Source: Tritrichomonas musculus (Eukaryota; Parabasalia; Tritrichomonadida; Tritrichomonadidae). From it: a stretch of 64,000 nucleotides of DNA. Positions 1 to 11,037 of this stretch are shown one piece after another (the stretch's first letter is position 1; the number at the start of each line of letters is the position of its first letter). The translations under genes and the position numbers were made by a program. The notes under the pieces are model-generated. The model worked only from the letters and a program-made list of their open reading frames with translations. It was not told where the DNA came from and ran no database searches. Location: positions 5,270,001 through 5,334,000 of the forward strand of contig JAPFFF010000002.1 of assembly GCA_039105265.1 (NCBI GenBank), written 5' to 3'.

Positions 1-606
1 GCAAATGGTCACATTGACTTCGTTGCTGCTGCTGCAAATATTCGTGCATTAAATTATCAAATCGAAACAGAAGACAAACTCGAAATCAAGAGAATTGCTG
101 GCAAAATTATCCCTGCAATCGCAACAACAACAGCGATGATTTGCGGTCTCGTGGCTCTCGAAATGTATAAGCTTCATTGTCCTGAGAAGAAAAAGATTGA
201 CAGTTTTAGATTTGGTTCAATCAACATCGGAATATCAGCATTCAATATTTGTGAGCCTCTCCCTTGTCATAAAGTAAAATGTGCTGCAAATGGAATTGAG
301 TTTTCACTTTGGGACGCATGTGAAATTAAAGGAGATTTAACTTTGCAACAAGTAATTGATGAAATTAAAGAAAAATATAAACTTATCGTTGATTCAATTA
401 CAATAGGACATTATTTGTTTTATATGTCATTCAATGCTAACAAAAAAAGATTGCAGACAAAAATAACTGATTCTTTGATTAAAGAATTTAAATATAAGCC
501 ATTTGGAAAAGGGAAATATTTAATTGAAATAGCTGCATTATGCACAGACTTCGATGAAAATGATGTTGAAGACATTCCATCTTTCATTCTTAATATTAAA
601 GGATGA
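1..606 (+). CDS. UBA1: Ubiquitin-activating enzyme E1, C-terminal part (partial)
   Basis: The frame is open from the first base of the window and ends at TGA 604-606, so only the last 201 residues are present. E1 uses ATP to adenylate ubiquitin and hands it as a thioester to E2 enzymes in the cytosol and nucleus. Visible here is the end of the active adenylation half, with the E1 signature GKIIPAIATTTA followed by a GL-AL-LE-YK helix. After that comes the C-terminal ubiquitin-fold domain that binds E2s; its core reads W-D-A-C-E-I-K-G, then T-L-Q-Q-V-I-D. The catalytic cysteine and the first adenylation half lie outside the window to the left. GC content and codon choice are richer than in the flanking DNA, as expected for a well-expressed housekeeping gene. 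The family call is firm; assignment to the ubiquitin E1 rather than a close UBA6-type paralogue is inferred. Confidence 0.92.
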   Translation, partial: ANGHIDFVAAAANIRALNYQIETEDKLEIKRIAGKIIPAIATTTAMICGLVALEMYKLHCPEKKKIDSFRFGSINIGISAFNICEPLPCHKVKCAANGIEFSLWDACEIKGDLTLQQVIDEIKEKYKLIVDSITIGHYLFYMSFNANKKRLQTKITDSLIKEFKYKPFGKGKYLIEIAALCTDFDENDVEDIPSFILNIKG

Positions 607-1132
607 TTCAAAAAAAAAAGCTAATTAATTATTTTTTTGTTTTTGTTTTTTCAATTGAAAATATATATTATAATATTAATTATAAAAAAAAAAAAAAAAC
701 AATTGATTATTAAATAAGCAAATTAATTGAATGTAAGACATTAAAATCTGGTGATGAAAAATGGAAATTAAAAAAATTATATTAAATTATTAAATTCAAA
801 AATAAATTATTCATTCTAATGATCAAGAATAATGTTAGGGTTCATCAATTCAAGTATTATTAAGTGTTTCGAATATAATAATAAGGCTTTATTAATAGAT
901 ATAGAATTTGAAAACAGCAATTTTGCAGAAGATGCAATTAGTAAGTAAGTTGTATCAAAATTTTATATGTTAAAAAGGATTTATTGATAAAAATATATAT
1001 AAATTATATATTTGGGAGTATGAAAGAAAGAGTAATGCCAGTTAATTTCAAATATAAAATAACTTTTTCAATGATAGCTGTTTAATTTTTATTCCATTAT
1101 TTTTGACTTCATAAAAGGCGAATTGTAAATAA
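607..1132. other. AT-rich intergenic stretch
   Basis: Very AT-rich with A and T runs (A17 near 685-700). A 38-codon frame starts at 828 (MLGFINSS...), but nothing in it is recognisable. No RNA gene or repeat seen. Confidence 0.5.
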
Positions 1133-2219
1133 ATGGAAAAATACGAAATAATTAGAAATCTTGGTTGTGGAATTGGCTCGTCTTCGCTCTTCACCTGGCT
1201 CTCCTTCAAACGATAAAGAGCAGCTTTATACCATCAAAAAAATAAAGCTCAAACACTTACCTCCTGAAGAACGTAAAAAAGCACTTGATGAAGCAGCTGT
1301 TCTCCGAAAACTTAATCATCCGAATATTGTTGCATTTAAAGATTCCTTTGAAGAAAACAATGCATTTTATATTGTAATGGAATTTATTGATGGAGGAGAT
1401 TTGGAAAAAAAAATCCAACAACGTGGTATTTCTTATATGACAGAACGTGAAGTTCTATTTATGTTTGTGCAGATACTTTCGCCTATTGCATATTAGCACA
1501 AAAATAAAATTTTACATCGTGATATTAAGCCACAAAATTGTTTTATAACGAAGCATGGAATTGTAAAAATTGGTGATTTTGGTGTAGCCAGGTCTCTCGA
1601 TGCCACTTTTGATTTGGCTAAAACAGTTATTGGAACGCCATTTTATTTAGCCCCAGCAATTTGGGATAACCACCCATATGGATATGCTGCTGATATATAC
1701 TCGTTAGGAGTTGTTCTTTACAGCATGTGCTCCCTAAAAAAGCATGATTTTACACCAATACCCAATTATTTACCAAAGTCATGAAGCATGATTTTACACC
1801 AATACCATTATTTCTTTAGTAATGAAGTTCATTACTTACGTCCAACAGCTGACGCTATATTAAAACTTCCATTTATACAGAATGCAATTATGGAATTGGT
1901 AGAATTCAACAAGAAGCAAATAGAGGAGATTCCTTTGAATAAGCAAAATTATTCATCAAATGCAAGACAAGACAAAAAAGGTGGGAATATAGCTGGAAGA
2001 GGACGACTTCTATCATTAAATCTTGTTCCGACAAATTCATCAGAATCAACAAATAATAACAGATCAACTGCAATCAAATCAAAATCTTAAAATACATTAA
2101 AATCTACCCAAAACGCAAACAATGTAACTGTGATCAAAACAAAAGTTGATAATGATAAGTCTATCGCACGAGGAAGTAATCCATCAAGCACTCAAAAGAA
2201 GGGCATACGCGAAATATAG
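1133..2219 (+). pseudogene. NEK-like protein kinase pseudogene
   Basis: The remains read as a NIMA-related (NEK) serine/threonine kinase. The start at 1133 reads MEKYEIIRNLGCGIGSS, the glycine loop, but the frame then shifts near 1160-1200. The next part holds the ATP-lysine strand (YTIKKIKL), the helix C glutamate and the hinge. A TAG at 1494 sits where NEKs have a leucine, just before [14 protein letters not shown]. The activation segment begins DFGVARS and continues to GTPFYLAP, where the usual APE has lost its Glu. Near 1740-1806 a 23-bp direct repeat spaced 44 bp apart has replaced part of the C lobe and adds a stop. The last piece (RPTADAILKLPFIQ) ends the kinase domain and leads into a polar tail. 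With at least three lesions the gene is very likely dead. NEK kinases are strongly expanded in trichomonads. Confidence 0.82.
1740..1806 (+). repeat. 23-bp direct repeat, 44-bp period, inside the kinase relic
   Basis: The word AAGCATGATTTTACACCAAT plus three further bases occurs at 1740-1762 and again at 1784-1806. It is a short tandem duplication within the NEK pseudogene; 44 is not a multiple of three, so it disrupts the frame. Confidence 0.85.
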
Positions 2220-2380
2220 AAAAATATTTACAATATTGAAATATAGCAAATGAACAGTTTTCATTAAATATATTTGGATTTATTTGAAAAAAAAAAAAAT
2301 CTTTTTCAATTAGAAATTACTTTTTAATAATAGATGAAAACATGAAAGGTATGAATTAATTTCTTAAAAAAAGTCAGATT

Positions 2381-3673
2381 TTATTTCGATAAAGATCCAA
2401 AAAATTCAATGGCATTAATGCACAAGTACTCGTCATTGTCCCAATCAGCTCCAGTTGAGCGCATTCTTATGAAACTGAAAGCTTTATCATTTTTATTTTG
2501 AATTGAAAACGTGTAAGTTGTTCCCTTTCCTTTCATTTCCTCAGCATTTATTCTCTCATCAATTACTTCCCATTTGTCACTGTAGCTGTCTTCGTTGCTT
2601 CCTTCGATCACCCAGGACCTTGGAAAGTCTGGTCCAGATATGTAATTTCTAATTGTGTAGTGACTCAATTTAACTTTATTTTCTTTGAATTGGAAGCAAA
2701 TCCAACGATCTTTAAATTTCCCTGTTGAAAAGAATCTCTCTTTATCATCACAGTCAATTATATTCAATTTGTGATGCTTGTTACTTTCAGCTGTTGATGT
2801 GATATTGATGTATTTTCGGATGTCATTTTTTGACTTTGTTTTCAAATATTTAATAATTCCTTCAAATTCATGACCTCTTTCATATAAAAATTTGGTTTTT
2901 TCTGACTGTCTATATCTGTTTTCTTTCTTTTGTTCTTCTTTCACTCGTGTTTTGAATCTCAGAGAAATTGAATTCCACACTTCACCGGTCAGATTATTAT
3001 AGTCAAAAATTTTTAGGAATTCTTCAATTTTCTCCTCACTCACACATGTAAAGTACACTAATTCATACAGATCAGAATACGAGTGATCGTCCTTGTAAAG
3101 CCGATTGATGAGTGAAATGAGTTGATCTTCACTTTCAATTTGAATTTTCGGATTTCTGAGGATTCTTTCAATTGTGGTTTGGTGAAGTGATGTCAATTCG
3201 ATTTCTTTTTCTGATGGAAGCTCAAATAGATGTGATGAGATGAAGTCAATTTCGGTTAAAATACGTTTAGAATAAAAAGTCGGACATTCTTCATGTTTTT
3301 TGAGATATTGGAAAACGTTATCAAAAGTGAGCGTGGTTGATAGTGTAGAATCTTCGATTTTAATCGATGTGTTTCCTAGAATTTCAATGACTTCCGTTAT
3401 GAATGGGAGATCATTATCTGGAATATTATTTTCTTTGAAATTAACGAGATTTAGAATAGAGGAAAAATTGCCTTTATTGATAGTGTTAATAGAAAATGTA
3501 TTGAATGCCGGATCAGAGATATGTATTTTGCAGATTTTAGGTGATAAAAGATCTGATATTATTCGGCTGGTCTTGAATTTTTGGTTATTAACAATAAAAA
3601 TAAATTCATCATAAGAATTAAGAGGAACATTTAAAATGCTAGAAGTTTTCAAGCGAATTTTATTAGGGATCAT
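2381..3673 (-). CDS. BTB-like protein with C-terminal F5/8 type C (discoidin-like) domain
   Basis: A 430-residue protein of a family common in trichomonads. Residues 20-60 look like a BTB/POZ-type fold (F-I-V-N-N-Q-K-F-K-T, then a segment about which structure is exposed). A helical BACK-like middle with repeated I-x-F-I-S-S-H-L-F-E-L type helices follows. From about residue 270 (ERGHEFEGIIKYL) to the end is a galactose-binding-like F5/8C sandwich, with the motifs W-I-C-F-Q-F, Y-x-I-R-N-Y and PRSWVIEGSN. It ends C-I-N-A-I-E-F-F-G. F5/8C domains bind glycans or phospholipids; BTB proteins often serve as cullin-3 adaptors or oligomerise. No signal peptide is visible, so a cytosolic role is more likely. 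It is divergently transcribed from its paralogue, and only 58 bases separate the two chosen ATGs. Function is unknown. Confidence 0.8.
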   Translation of the reverse strand: MIPNKIRLKTSSILNVPLNSYDEFIFIVNNQKFKTSRIISDLLSPKICKIHISDPAFNTFSINTINKGNFSSILNLVNFKENNIPDNDLPFITEVIEILGNTSIKIEDSTLSTTLTFDNVFQYLKKHEECPTFYSKRILTEIDFISSHLFELPSEKEIELTSLHQTTIERILRNPKIQIESEDQLISLINRLYKDDHSYSDLYELVYFTCVSEEKIEEFLKIFDYNNLTGEVWNSISLRFKTRVKEEQKKENRYRQSEKTKFLYERGHEFEGIIKYLKTKSKNDIRKYINITSTAESNKHHKLNIIDCDDKERFFSTGKFKDRWICFQFKENKVKLSHYTIRNYISGPDFPRSWVIEGSNEDSYSDKWEVIDERINAEEMKGKGTTYTFSIQNKNDKAFSFIRMRSTGADWDNDEYLCINAIEFFGSLSK

Positions 3674-3731
3674 TTTTTTTATAAAAACCTTTTCATGTCA
3701 CATATCAGTCTTATTTCGTGAAAATTTTAAA

Positions 3732-5090
3732 ATGACAACAAAACAAATCATCCTCTCATCTGCTGGCTTAAAAAATGTTATTCTAGGGACAAATCTAGAA
3801 GATGAATTTGAATTCATCTTTGGAAATCACAAAATACGAATAAATAACATCTTTGCAGATTTTATATCACCAGTTGTTTCCAAAATGCACCTATCAGATC
3901 CAACAATCAATTGTATTGATTTTTCAGAGCAAACTAACGGAGTTACGATCACTGATGATGTTCTATTATTAATCAAATCATTATCCAAAGGCTCATCCAT
4001 TGAAATTGACGAGAACCAAATCGTTCAAATGCAAACTATATCCATTCTTCTTGGAAATAAAGAAATACTTTCTCAAATAAATGGAAAAATTGATTCAAAA
4101 ACTAACGAAAAAAATATTGACCAATATTTGACCTATCTCACGTTTTTGTATCAAATTTCACCATCAAATTGTATCACCAAATGTACCAATATCATTGATT
4201 TTATAGCAAGCCACTTCTACGAAATTGAAGAGAGCAAATTGGTTCTACTTCCAATTGAGATTCTGCATGCGATCATTTTGAATGATAATTTGGTCGTTGA
4301 AAGTGAAGATTCACTTTTTGAATTCATCAGAAAAGTTTTCAATGATAAAGAAGATGATTGTGAATATGGCATCACTTCATTTTATGAAGGACTTGAGTTC
4401 ACTGAATTGAGTGAAGACAAATTCAATGAGTTCATTGAAATTTTTTCAGGGAGTGAAATGACAGAAATGCTCTGGAAGAAACTTCGCATATGCTTCTACT
4501 CAAATATGAAGAATCATTCAGCAACAGTAAATACAAGCCGTTATTCAGACCGAAAAATCATTTTGTATAAAGAATCACATCCTTTTGAAGGCGTCATCGG
4601 ATACCTGACACAAAAAAGTGGAGGAAATGTTGCAGACAACGGAACGGTTAACGTCACTTCATCATCAACAAATGGCGGTCATGCACCGAAGAATGCAGTT
4701 GATCTTCCAAACACGCAAAACTATTTCCAAGCGAGAGGAAGTACTTTTGCTGACTGGCTTCAGTACGATTTCATCAAGAGAAGGGTGCTGCCGACTCACT
4801 ACTCAATCAGGACGAGGAATGAATATGACTACAATCATCCGCGCAACTGGGTCATTGAAGGATCCAACACTGGAGGTAAAAGCGAGAGTGAGTGGACGGT
4901 TTTGGATTCTCACCAAGACGATGAAGCACTCAAAGGCCTGTCTTTCAGCTACACATTTGACATAAAAAATTCCCAAGCAAGTAAAGAAGGCTACTGCTAC
5001 CTGAGGCTCAGGCAAACAGGAAAAAGTTCTGGCAATAATACATGCTTGACTTTGTCAGCGCTTGAATTTTTCGGCACTCTATTTGGTTAA
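3732..5090 (+). CDS. BTB-like protein with C-terminal F5/8 type C domain (paralogue)
   Basis: A 452-residue paralogue of the opposite-strand gene to its left. The frame is open from 3636, but a start there would overlap the neighbour's start codon, and the extra 32 residues match nothing in the paralogue. The ATG at 3732 (MTTKQIILSS) is therefore preferred. Residues 20-55 carry the same F-I-F-G-N-H-K-I-R strand pair and the S-P-V-V-S-K-M-H-L-S-D-P segment seen in the sister. A helical BACK-like middle follows (H-F-Y-E-I-E near residue 165). The F5/8C domain spans about 285-452, with FADWLQYDF, Y-S-I-R-T-R and PRNWVIEGSN, and ends L-S-A-L-E-F-F-G. The domain's codon use is more GC-rich than the N-terminal half. 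The molecular partner is unknown. Confidence 0.82.
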   Translation: MTTKQIILSSAGLKNVILGTNLEDEFEFIFGNHKIRINNIFADFISPVVSKMHLSDPTINCIDFSEQTNGVTITDDVLLLIKSLSKGSSIEIDENQIVQMQTISILLGNKEILSQINGKIDSKTNEKNIDQYLTYLTFLYQISPSNCITKCTNIIDFIASHFYEIEESKLVLLPIEILHAIILNDNLVVESEDSLFEFIRKVFNDKEDDCEYGITSFYEGLEFTELSEDKFNEFIEIFSGSEMTEMLWKKLRICFYSNMKNHSATVNTSRYSDRKIILYKESHPFEGVIGYLTQKSGGNVADNGTVNVTSSSTNGGHAPKNAVDLPNTQNYFQARGSTFADWLQYDFIKRRVLPTHYSIRTRNEYDYNHPRNWVIEGSNTGGKSESEWTVLDSHQDDEALKGLSFSYTFDIKNSQASKEGYCYLRLRQTGKSSGNNTCLTLSALEFFGTLFG

Positions 5091-5900
5091 TGATAAATGC
5101 ATCTTTGTCAGCGCATGTATTTTTTATTAGTTCTAACTATTTATTTAGAGTTATTATTAATAAATGTCTTCTTCTCACAATTTATATTTCACCTAACTTT
5201 TTCATTCATTTCAAATCGTTCTTTTAAATATAAGTAAATTGGTTTTGAGCAGCTCTATAGATCGATCATATCAGGCATCTGCTATTCTTACAGTAAAACA
5301 TATTATGATATACATCTTTGGTTTTATTTCATAAGTCTAAAAATGCATAGTTCTCAGTTCGTAATACAATTGAGCAAGTTGTTTCAAATGTCATTTGTCT
5401 TATTGACAAGAACAATGTAGCCATCTTTGAAGATGAAAATAAAACAAAGTTTGCGGAATATGATAAACAGGCACATATTGTTGATCAAATTAAGAATATT
5501 AACTCATAACTAAAAGTACTTCATTCTAGTGATAATGTTAAAGCACTTAAATCATCATTTGAGAACTTAAAAAACAAGATTGGCCAATTCAAAGCCATAT
5601 CAAAGAATTAGACTCACCATTCAATTACAAAGCAAAATACTAGCCAAATTATGTTAAAAGCATGTGTCAGGCTCTTATCTCTGAATTGCAGCATAAGGAG
5701 AAAGATGCTTATGCTCTAAATAACTTTGGATCAAATAAAAATATTGAATTTTAAGTTAATAAATAAAAAATTAAATGAATCATATGTTTTTATAAGCAAA
5801 AACACTAAATTTAGTATATTTGTTTTTTATATTTTTACTTAACTTTTTGATAATAGTTTTGAAAAAGTTTTGCATTCAATAAAAAATTCATAAAACTTTA
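5091..5900. other. Intergenic, with a decayed coding-like stretch
   Basis: Around 5360-5620 the plus strand reads like a broken coiled-coil-type protein (for example ...EQVVSNVICLIDKNNVAIF..., then LKSSFENLKNKIGQFKAISKN) with in-frame stops. No family can be named. The rest is AT-rich DNA with nothing recognisable. Confidence 0.4.
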
Positions 5901-6563
5901 ATGTCTAAACAAGCAAAAAAAGCAAGAAATAGCCAAGATAATAAAAACTTGCAGCTAAATTCAAAAAAACATGGTCAAGATACAAATAGCAGCAAAAACA
6001 AAAATAATCCATTTAATATTTTTCTTCAAAAGAAATTTTATTGCAAAGAGCTGACAGTAATACTTGACTTAGACAACACCTTAATAGCAGCACTACTATT
6101 ACCCGCAGATCCATCCAAATGTGATTTCTTATTTACTCTTCAAAACGGGAAACAAAAAACGAAAATCGGCGTTATTAAGCGACCATTTATCGATTCATTT
6201 TTATTGGCATTATCTTCATTTGCCACTCTCTATCTTTTTACAACATCAGAAAAAGATTACACCTCAGAAATTTTGACTCAAATCGATCCAAACGGAAAAT
6301 TCTTCTCAAAAATTTTCACACGCGAATTTTGCACACAAGACGGCTGCAAAAAGTATCGAAAGGACTTCTCTATTTGTGGCTCTGATATGTCAAGAACTTT
6401 AATCGTCGACGACCTTCCTGAGAATTTGAAAGATTTTCCAAAAAACGGAATTTGCGCGTCTCCTTTCAATGGTGATCCAAATGATAACGATTTGATCCGA
6501 GTTTTTGAGGAGATAATTCGCCTTTCAGTTCTTGATGATGTGAGAGATGGCTTTGCTGCTTGA
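5901..6563 (+). CDS. FCP1/SCP-type (NLI-interacting factor-like) HAD phosphatase
   Basis: A 220-residue protein. After a basic, Asn/Lys-rich tail (1-45), which may act as a nuclear signal, comes a compact HAD-superfamily phosphatase. Motif I is ILDLDNTLI, with nucleophile D56 and acid/base D58 in the DxDxT signature of the FCP1/SCP class. Motif II is the threonine/serine pair of F-T-T-S-E near 113-116. A conserved lysine lies around 151-154, and motif III is VDD with D170/D171. Family members dephosphorylate serines in the RNA polymerase II C-terminal domain or other phosphoproteins. No BRCT domain is present, so this is SCP-like rather than full FCP1. The domain is of normal length and all motifs are present, so the enzyme is probably active. 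The substrate is unknown. Confidence 0.85.
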   Translation: MSKQAKKARNSQDNKNLQLNSKKHGQDTNSSKNKNNPFNIFLQKKFYCKELTVILDLDNTLIAALLLPADPSKCDFLFTLQNGKQKTKIGVIKRPFIDSFLLALSSFATLYLFTTSEKDYTSEILTQIDPNGKFFSKIFTREFCTQDGCKKYRKDFSICGSDMSRTLIVDDLPENLKDFPKNGICASPFNGDPNDNDLIRVFEEIIRLSVLDDVRDGFAA

Positions 6564-7191
6564 TTCTATAAATCAATCTTAGTCAAAGTTCATTTGAAAA
6601 TTATAATAATTATATTACATGCGGTTAATAAACTGTTTTATGTAAATGATAACTTTATGAATTAAAATTGGGTCTGCTTGCATTGAAAATTGTTTTTAAT
6701 TAGTAAAAAATGTTGTTTATGATTTTTTTGGAAGTAACTTGAAAATCAAAGACGTTTTTTTCTTAAAAAGTTTGTTTTTCAGAAGTTTACAAGTACTGAT
6801 TTCTATGTCATTATACACTTATTTTAATGAACTTAAAAAAGAAATTGCCTTTAAATCATGGATTAAGTATTTTTGTATTTATAATTTTGAATTTTACAAT
6901 CTATCAAAATGATCAATAAAATATATATATTTTAAGTTAAAAAAAAGCTCCTTTATTGACAAATTTCGATACCAAATCCTTATAATTTAATATTATTATG
7001 ATGAAATTCTTTAATTGATGCATTCACTGCTATTTTCTTATGTAATTTCATCTATCATGAGTAAATGTCATGATTATGATTATTTTTCATTTCCATTTGC
7101 ATTATTTTTAATAATTGCGTCATCTCAAGTTGGTTGATGCAATTCTGCTATATTTCCATTCTTTTCATTGTTATTGCATCAAAATTATCCA
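6564..7191. other. AT-rich intergenic stretch
   Basis: No frame, RNA or repeat that I can support; only A/T runs. Confidence 0.5.
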
Positions 7192-7521
7192 TTAAATGAT
7201 AACATCGAAATCAAATTGAATGAGGAAATCGAATCCTGTAGTATTATTATCAGCTGTTAAATCATTGAAAGATTCGACTAATTCTGGGATATCATCATTA
7301 AAAACATCATCTGGTGAAATTTCAGCTTCTTTGTTATTGAATTCAATGACTGGTGATGTTAAGATATCGAATGTTTCATTATTTTTCTCTGGCGATTCTG
7401 TGACGATTTCATTTTTTTCCTTTGTTTCGTTTTTTTCGATCTTTTTGTTATCGTCATCATTCATTTCAGTTTGAATGTAACGATATAATGGGCGTTTAAC
7501 TGTTTTTCTTGGTGCTTTCAT
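7192..7521 (-). CDS. Hypothetical acidic small protein
   Basis: The frame is open from 7632, but the upstream 37 residues are hydrophobic, AT-encoded junk. The internal ATG at 7519-7521 (MKAPRKTVKRPLYRYI) has an initiator-like TCATTT 16 bases upstream, so I place the start there, giving 109 residues. The N-terminus is basic (KRPLYRYIQTEM). A middle rich in Lys and Glu and an acidic C-terminus (S-P-D-D-V-F-N-D-D-I-P-E-L-V) follow. I recognise no domain. A short basic patch followed by an acidic tail would fit a nuclear cofactor, but that is only a guess. Confidence 0.45.
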   Translation of the reverse strand: MKAPRKTVKRPLYRYIQTEMNDDDNKKIEKNETKEKNEIVTESPEKNNETFDILTSPVIEFNNKEAEISPDDVFNDDIPELVESFNDLTADNNTTGFDFLIQFDFDVII

Positions 7522-7533
7522 GAGCCAAGTAAA

Positions 7534-7539
7534 AAATGA
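7534..7539 (-). promoter_or_regulatory. Initiator-like TCATTT
   Basis: Matches the trichomonad initiator TCAYTW; its A lies 16 bases before the ATG at 7521. It supports the internal start chosen for the small acidic protein. Confidence 0.45.
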
Positions 7540-7639
7540 AGATGAAATGATAAAATTACTAAAAATTTTAATTGAAAAAAGAAGAAAAAAATTTTTATTC
7601 AAAATCAGAAATATTTGGATGGTCAAACTCATTCAAAAT

Positions 7640-10600
7640 TGAATTGATGGAAAATTTTGAATAAAAAAATTTTATTGATGATAATCACTCAAATCAATGA
7701 CAAAAAAAAATTATTTTTGAGATTTCTTTTGTAGAATAATGTTTCTACAAACCAGATTTTAAATGTATCAAATTCTTTCTATCATAATTACTAATAAAAA
7801 TGGTTTATATTAAGAATGCCAATTTTTTTTTAATTATTTCCTCAAAGAGAAAAATGGAGTAAGTCACAAAAAAGGCCAAGAACTTAACAAAAAATAAAGA
7901 TTTAACATTGAATAAAAATAGTTAAAGAGAATATTAGATTTAATAGGTTAATTAAAAAGCAAGCGTTTTAACCAATTTTCTTTTACTATTTCTTGTATAG
8001 AATGTATAATACATTATGAATAATTTGATATATTTATCTTCTTTGATAATAATGATAAGATTGTCTTAAAAAAGTGATTCATCTGTGTCAAACTTTCTGG
8101 TTCATAATAAAATATATATATTTTATTTTTTTCAATATGTATTTTTCTGTCTTTCCTTATTCATCTGTTTAATAATTATGAAAAAAAGCTTTCTTTTTCA
8201 CGTAACATCAAGTAATTAAATATCAAGTTATCTGTTCCAAGTTATCATTGGTTTCTCTTATAAAATAGTAGCAAAAAAGCAGCCACGACTAATAAAAATC
8301 ATAAAATTTTAGAAATTTTTATATTTCCATTGAAATAAGATACTGATGCTCAATATTCATTAGGCTTTTGCAAAATTGGGCAAAATTTTTAAATAATTAA
8401 AGCTAGAACATTATAAACATAAATGCAAATCTGGAAGCTTTGGTTGTTAGTGATCTTTTTATGAAAGCAGTTCAATGGACATCAAAAGGACATCATATAT
8501 TGTGCAAAGCAACTTCTCTTTCTAAAAATGAAGTGGAATATCAATCACTTCATCTAAAAGAGCGCCATTTTTTTTATAAAAGTCATTTTTCATGTTTTTA
8601 TTCCTTAAAATCTAGGAAAATGACTAGTGTTGATATTTTATTTATATAAATAAATATTATTATATTGTTAAAATGTAGCCATATAATTTATAGACAAAGA
8701 TATAAACAAATTATTTGATTGGATATTTCTGAAAAGACGTTAAGAATAAGGAATATTCATATCTTGAAAATTAATTTATAAATTATAATATAAATATAGA
8801 ATATAAAATTAAAAAAGAGTTTTTAATTGGTTAAAGTTAAAATATTTTAGACTTATTTAATATTTTTTATGAAAAATAATACTATAAATACAGTTTTGAT
8901 TCAAATAAGATAAAGTGTGTCCACTATTAGGGAAGTTAAAATTGTGAAAACTCATTCAATATTTCTATGAGCTTATTCAAAAAATACTTTCTTAATTGTG
9001 GACGCACTTTAATTACCATTAATTATACTATATGTCATATTGTTTAATCAGATCAAATGGTGAAAATGATAAGAGAAGTAGCTTATAACATCTTTTTTGA
9101 GTTCTTCCAATGAATACTACTTCTTAATCAGCTCTTAAAATATGGATATATTTATATTTCAGAAGATAAAGAAAGTTTTCAAGCCAATTGGAAGCAAGAT
9201 TAAAGTTGTTGAAAAGATTTCTCATGTGGTAATTGTTGGAAAATAAAACACACAAAGCATTCCTGGTGTCTGCAAGGTAATTGATACATATAATAGTCCT
9301 CTAAATATAGCAAATCAGTTAGTAACTGAAAAAATAAATTTTATACAAACTTTATTGAAATACCTAGATTAGGTATAATGAATTGTATTATAATAAATAC
9401 AAATAAAAGAAAACATTGATGAACTATTAGTTTCTAAACAAAACATAAAATTATCTAAAATACTTAAATCAGTTGAAGAGTTCAATTTGTTTTATCAAAA
9501 TAATATTGTATAAATGAAAACACAAATTGCAAACGAAACAAAATCATTAAAAGAAACAGTAAATATGGAAAAAGATTAAATTTTGATATCTATTTAAAGA
9601 TAATCGGTAATACAACCACTAAATCATTAGAAAAAGATATCATTAATGCTGATATATCACTAAAGAAAGAATCATCTGACAAAATCAAAGAACTAGTAAA
9701 TCAATTAAATAAAAAAAACTTTGAAGAAGATATTAACTTACTACTTTGATGGCCAGTAATTAAAAGTAATTAATGAATTCATTTTAAATGTTATTAAACC
9801 TTACAACTGCAGGATGATTAAGAAAATAATGGTGATCTAATGATTTAGTCTTGATAAAAAATTTTTATCACCCCTTGTTCTGATTTTATTTTCGTTCTAT
9901 TCAGTTGCATCTTGAGTTATAATATATCGAAAAAAGTTTTATGCTTATTGTCATGAACAGTTTTCAGCTGATTGATAGCAGGCATTTAATTGTTATTAAA
10001 TGAATGAACTTTAAAGAATACAAAAGAGAAATACTAAAATTGATAAAAATCAAAAGAAGATTAAAAGAAAAATATTTTGATTACAAACAATGTCGAAACA
10101 ATATTAAAACAGAAATTAATGGTTCTGATGATTTTTCTGTTCATTAATCTTAAGTCGAAGATATTTACAGCTTCATAAATAAAGTGCATTATTTAGCTGT
10201 TAATTATATTTTTATGTCAATTTAAATACTAATTACTCCTCAGCCAAGAATATCTTCACACGAATGTTTGTTTATTGAATTAATTCCATTTGGTTTAGTT
10301 TTTTATCAAATATATTCAAACAAATAATAAACATCAGCTGATGATATCGTTTTTTTAAAAATCAAGGCACAGTATTTTTTCTTTATCTATTCTTCTAATT
10401 CACTCTCTTTTTTCTGTCTTTTTTCTGCTTTTCTCTTTTCTAATTTTTGATAAGTTAATATCAGTCGGTTTCATTTCATATGCATTATTAATTTGATATT
10501 TCTTATTAATGTGATATAGAATTCAATTGGATAAGCCTATTATACGTGTTTAGGAATAATTTTTCTATTAAACGAACAAAAACCATCAATTTTTTTCCAG

Positions 10601-10680
10601 AATATCTTAATCAAACACAATCAAAGACATCAAAGAATTCATTGAACTATTTCTTCTTTACAGAAATTATATAAATATCT
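7640..10680. other. Gene-poor stretch with decayed remnants
   Basis: No intact gene. Between about 9150 and 9740 the plus strand reads as broken, Lys/Asn-rich, coiled-coil-like protein text (for example SLKKESSDKIKELVNQLN) cut by stops. A weak 69-codon frame at 8440-8649 matches nothing known. One imperfect inverted repeat is listed separately. Confidence 0.45.
8921..9011. repeat. Imperfect inverted repeat, about 90 bp (MITE-like)
   Basis: The left arm AAAGTGTGTCCACTATTAGG is mirrored on the right by the reverse complement AAAGTGCGTCCACAATTAAG. Over about 26 bp roughly 20 match, with some 40 bases between the arms. This could be a decayed miniature inverted-repeat element. No target duplication is evident. 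Confidence 0.4.
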
Positions 10681-11037
10681 GATTGTTGTTCTACTTTGAG
10701 TTTCTTGCAATCTTCAGTAGCAATACTAAGGAGAGTTCCGCACTACGTGCTCCACCCACGTTTGCTTCGCTCACTTCCCTAGCTCTAATTCATTCAGTCT
10801 ACCAAAAATTGTCATTTTTGTCATCCTCGACCAAATTAGTATATATACCCGCCACAGTCGCGTGACAGCTAATTTAATTGACGAAATCCCCAAAAAATCA
10901 GCTGTTTTTGTATTTAATTTAGTGATACTTGTGGCACAAGACTACAGATATATGTCTATACATAACAATTCTAATAGCGATAACCTATAATAATGGCTAA
11001 ATAAACTATTATAATAGGCGAAATCGGCTATATTAAT

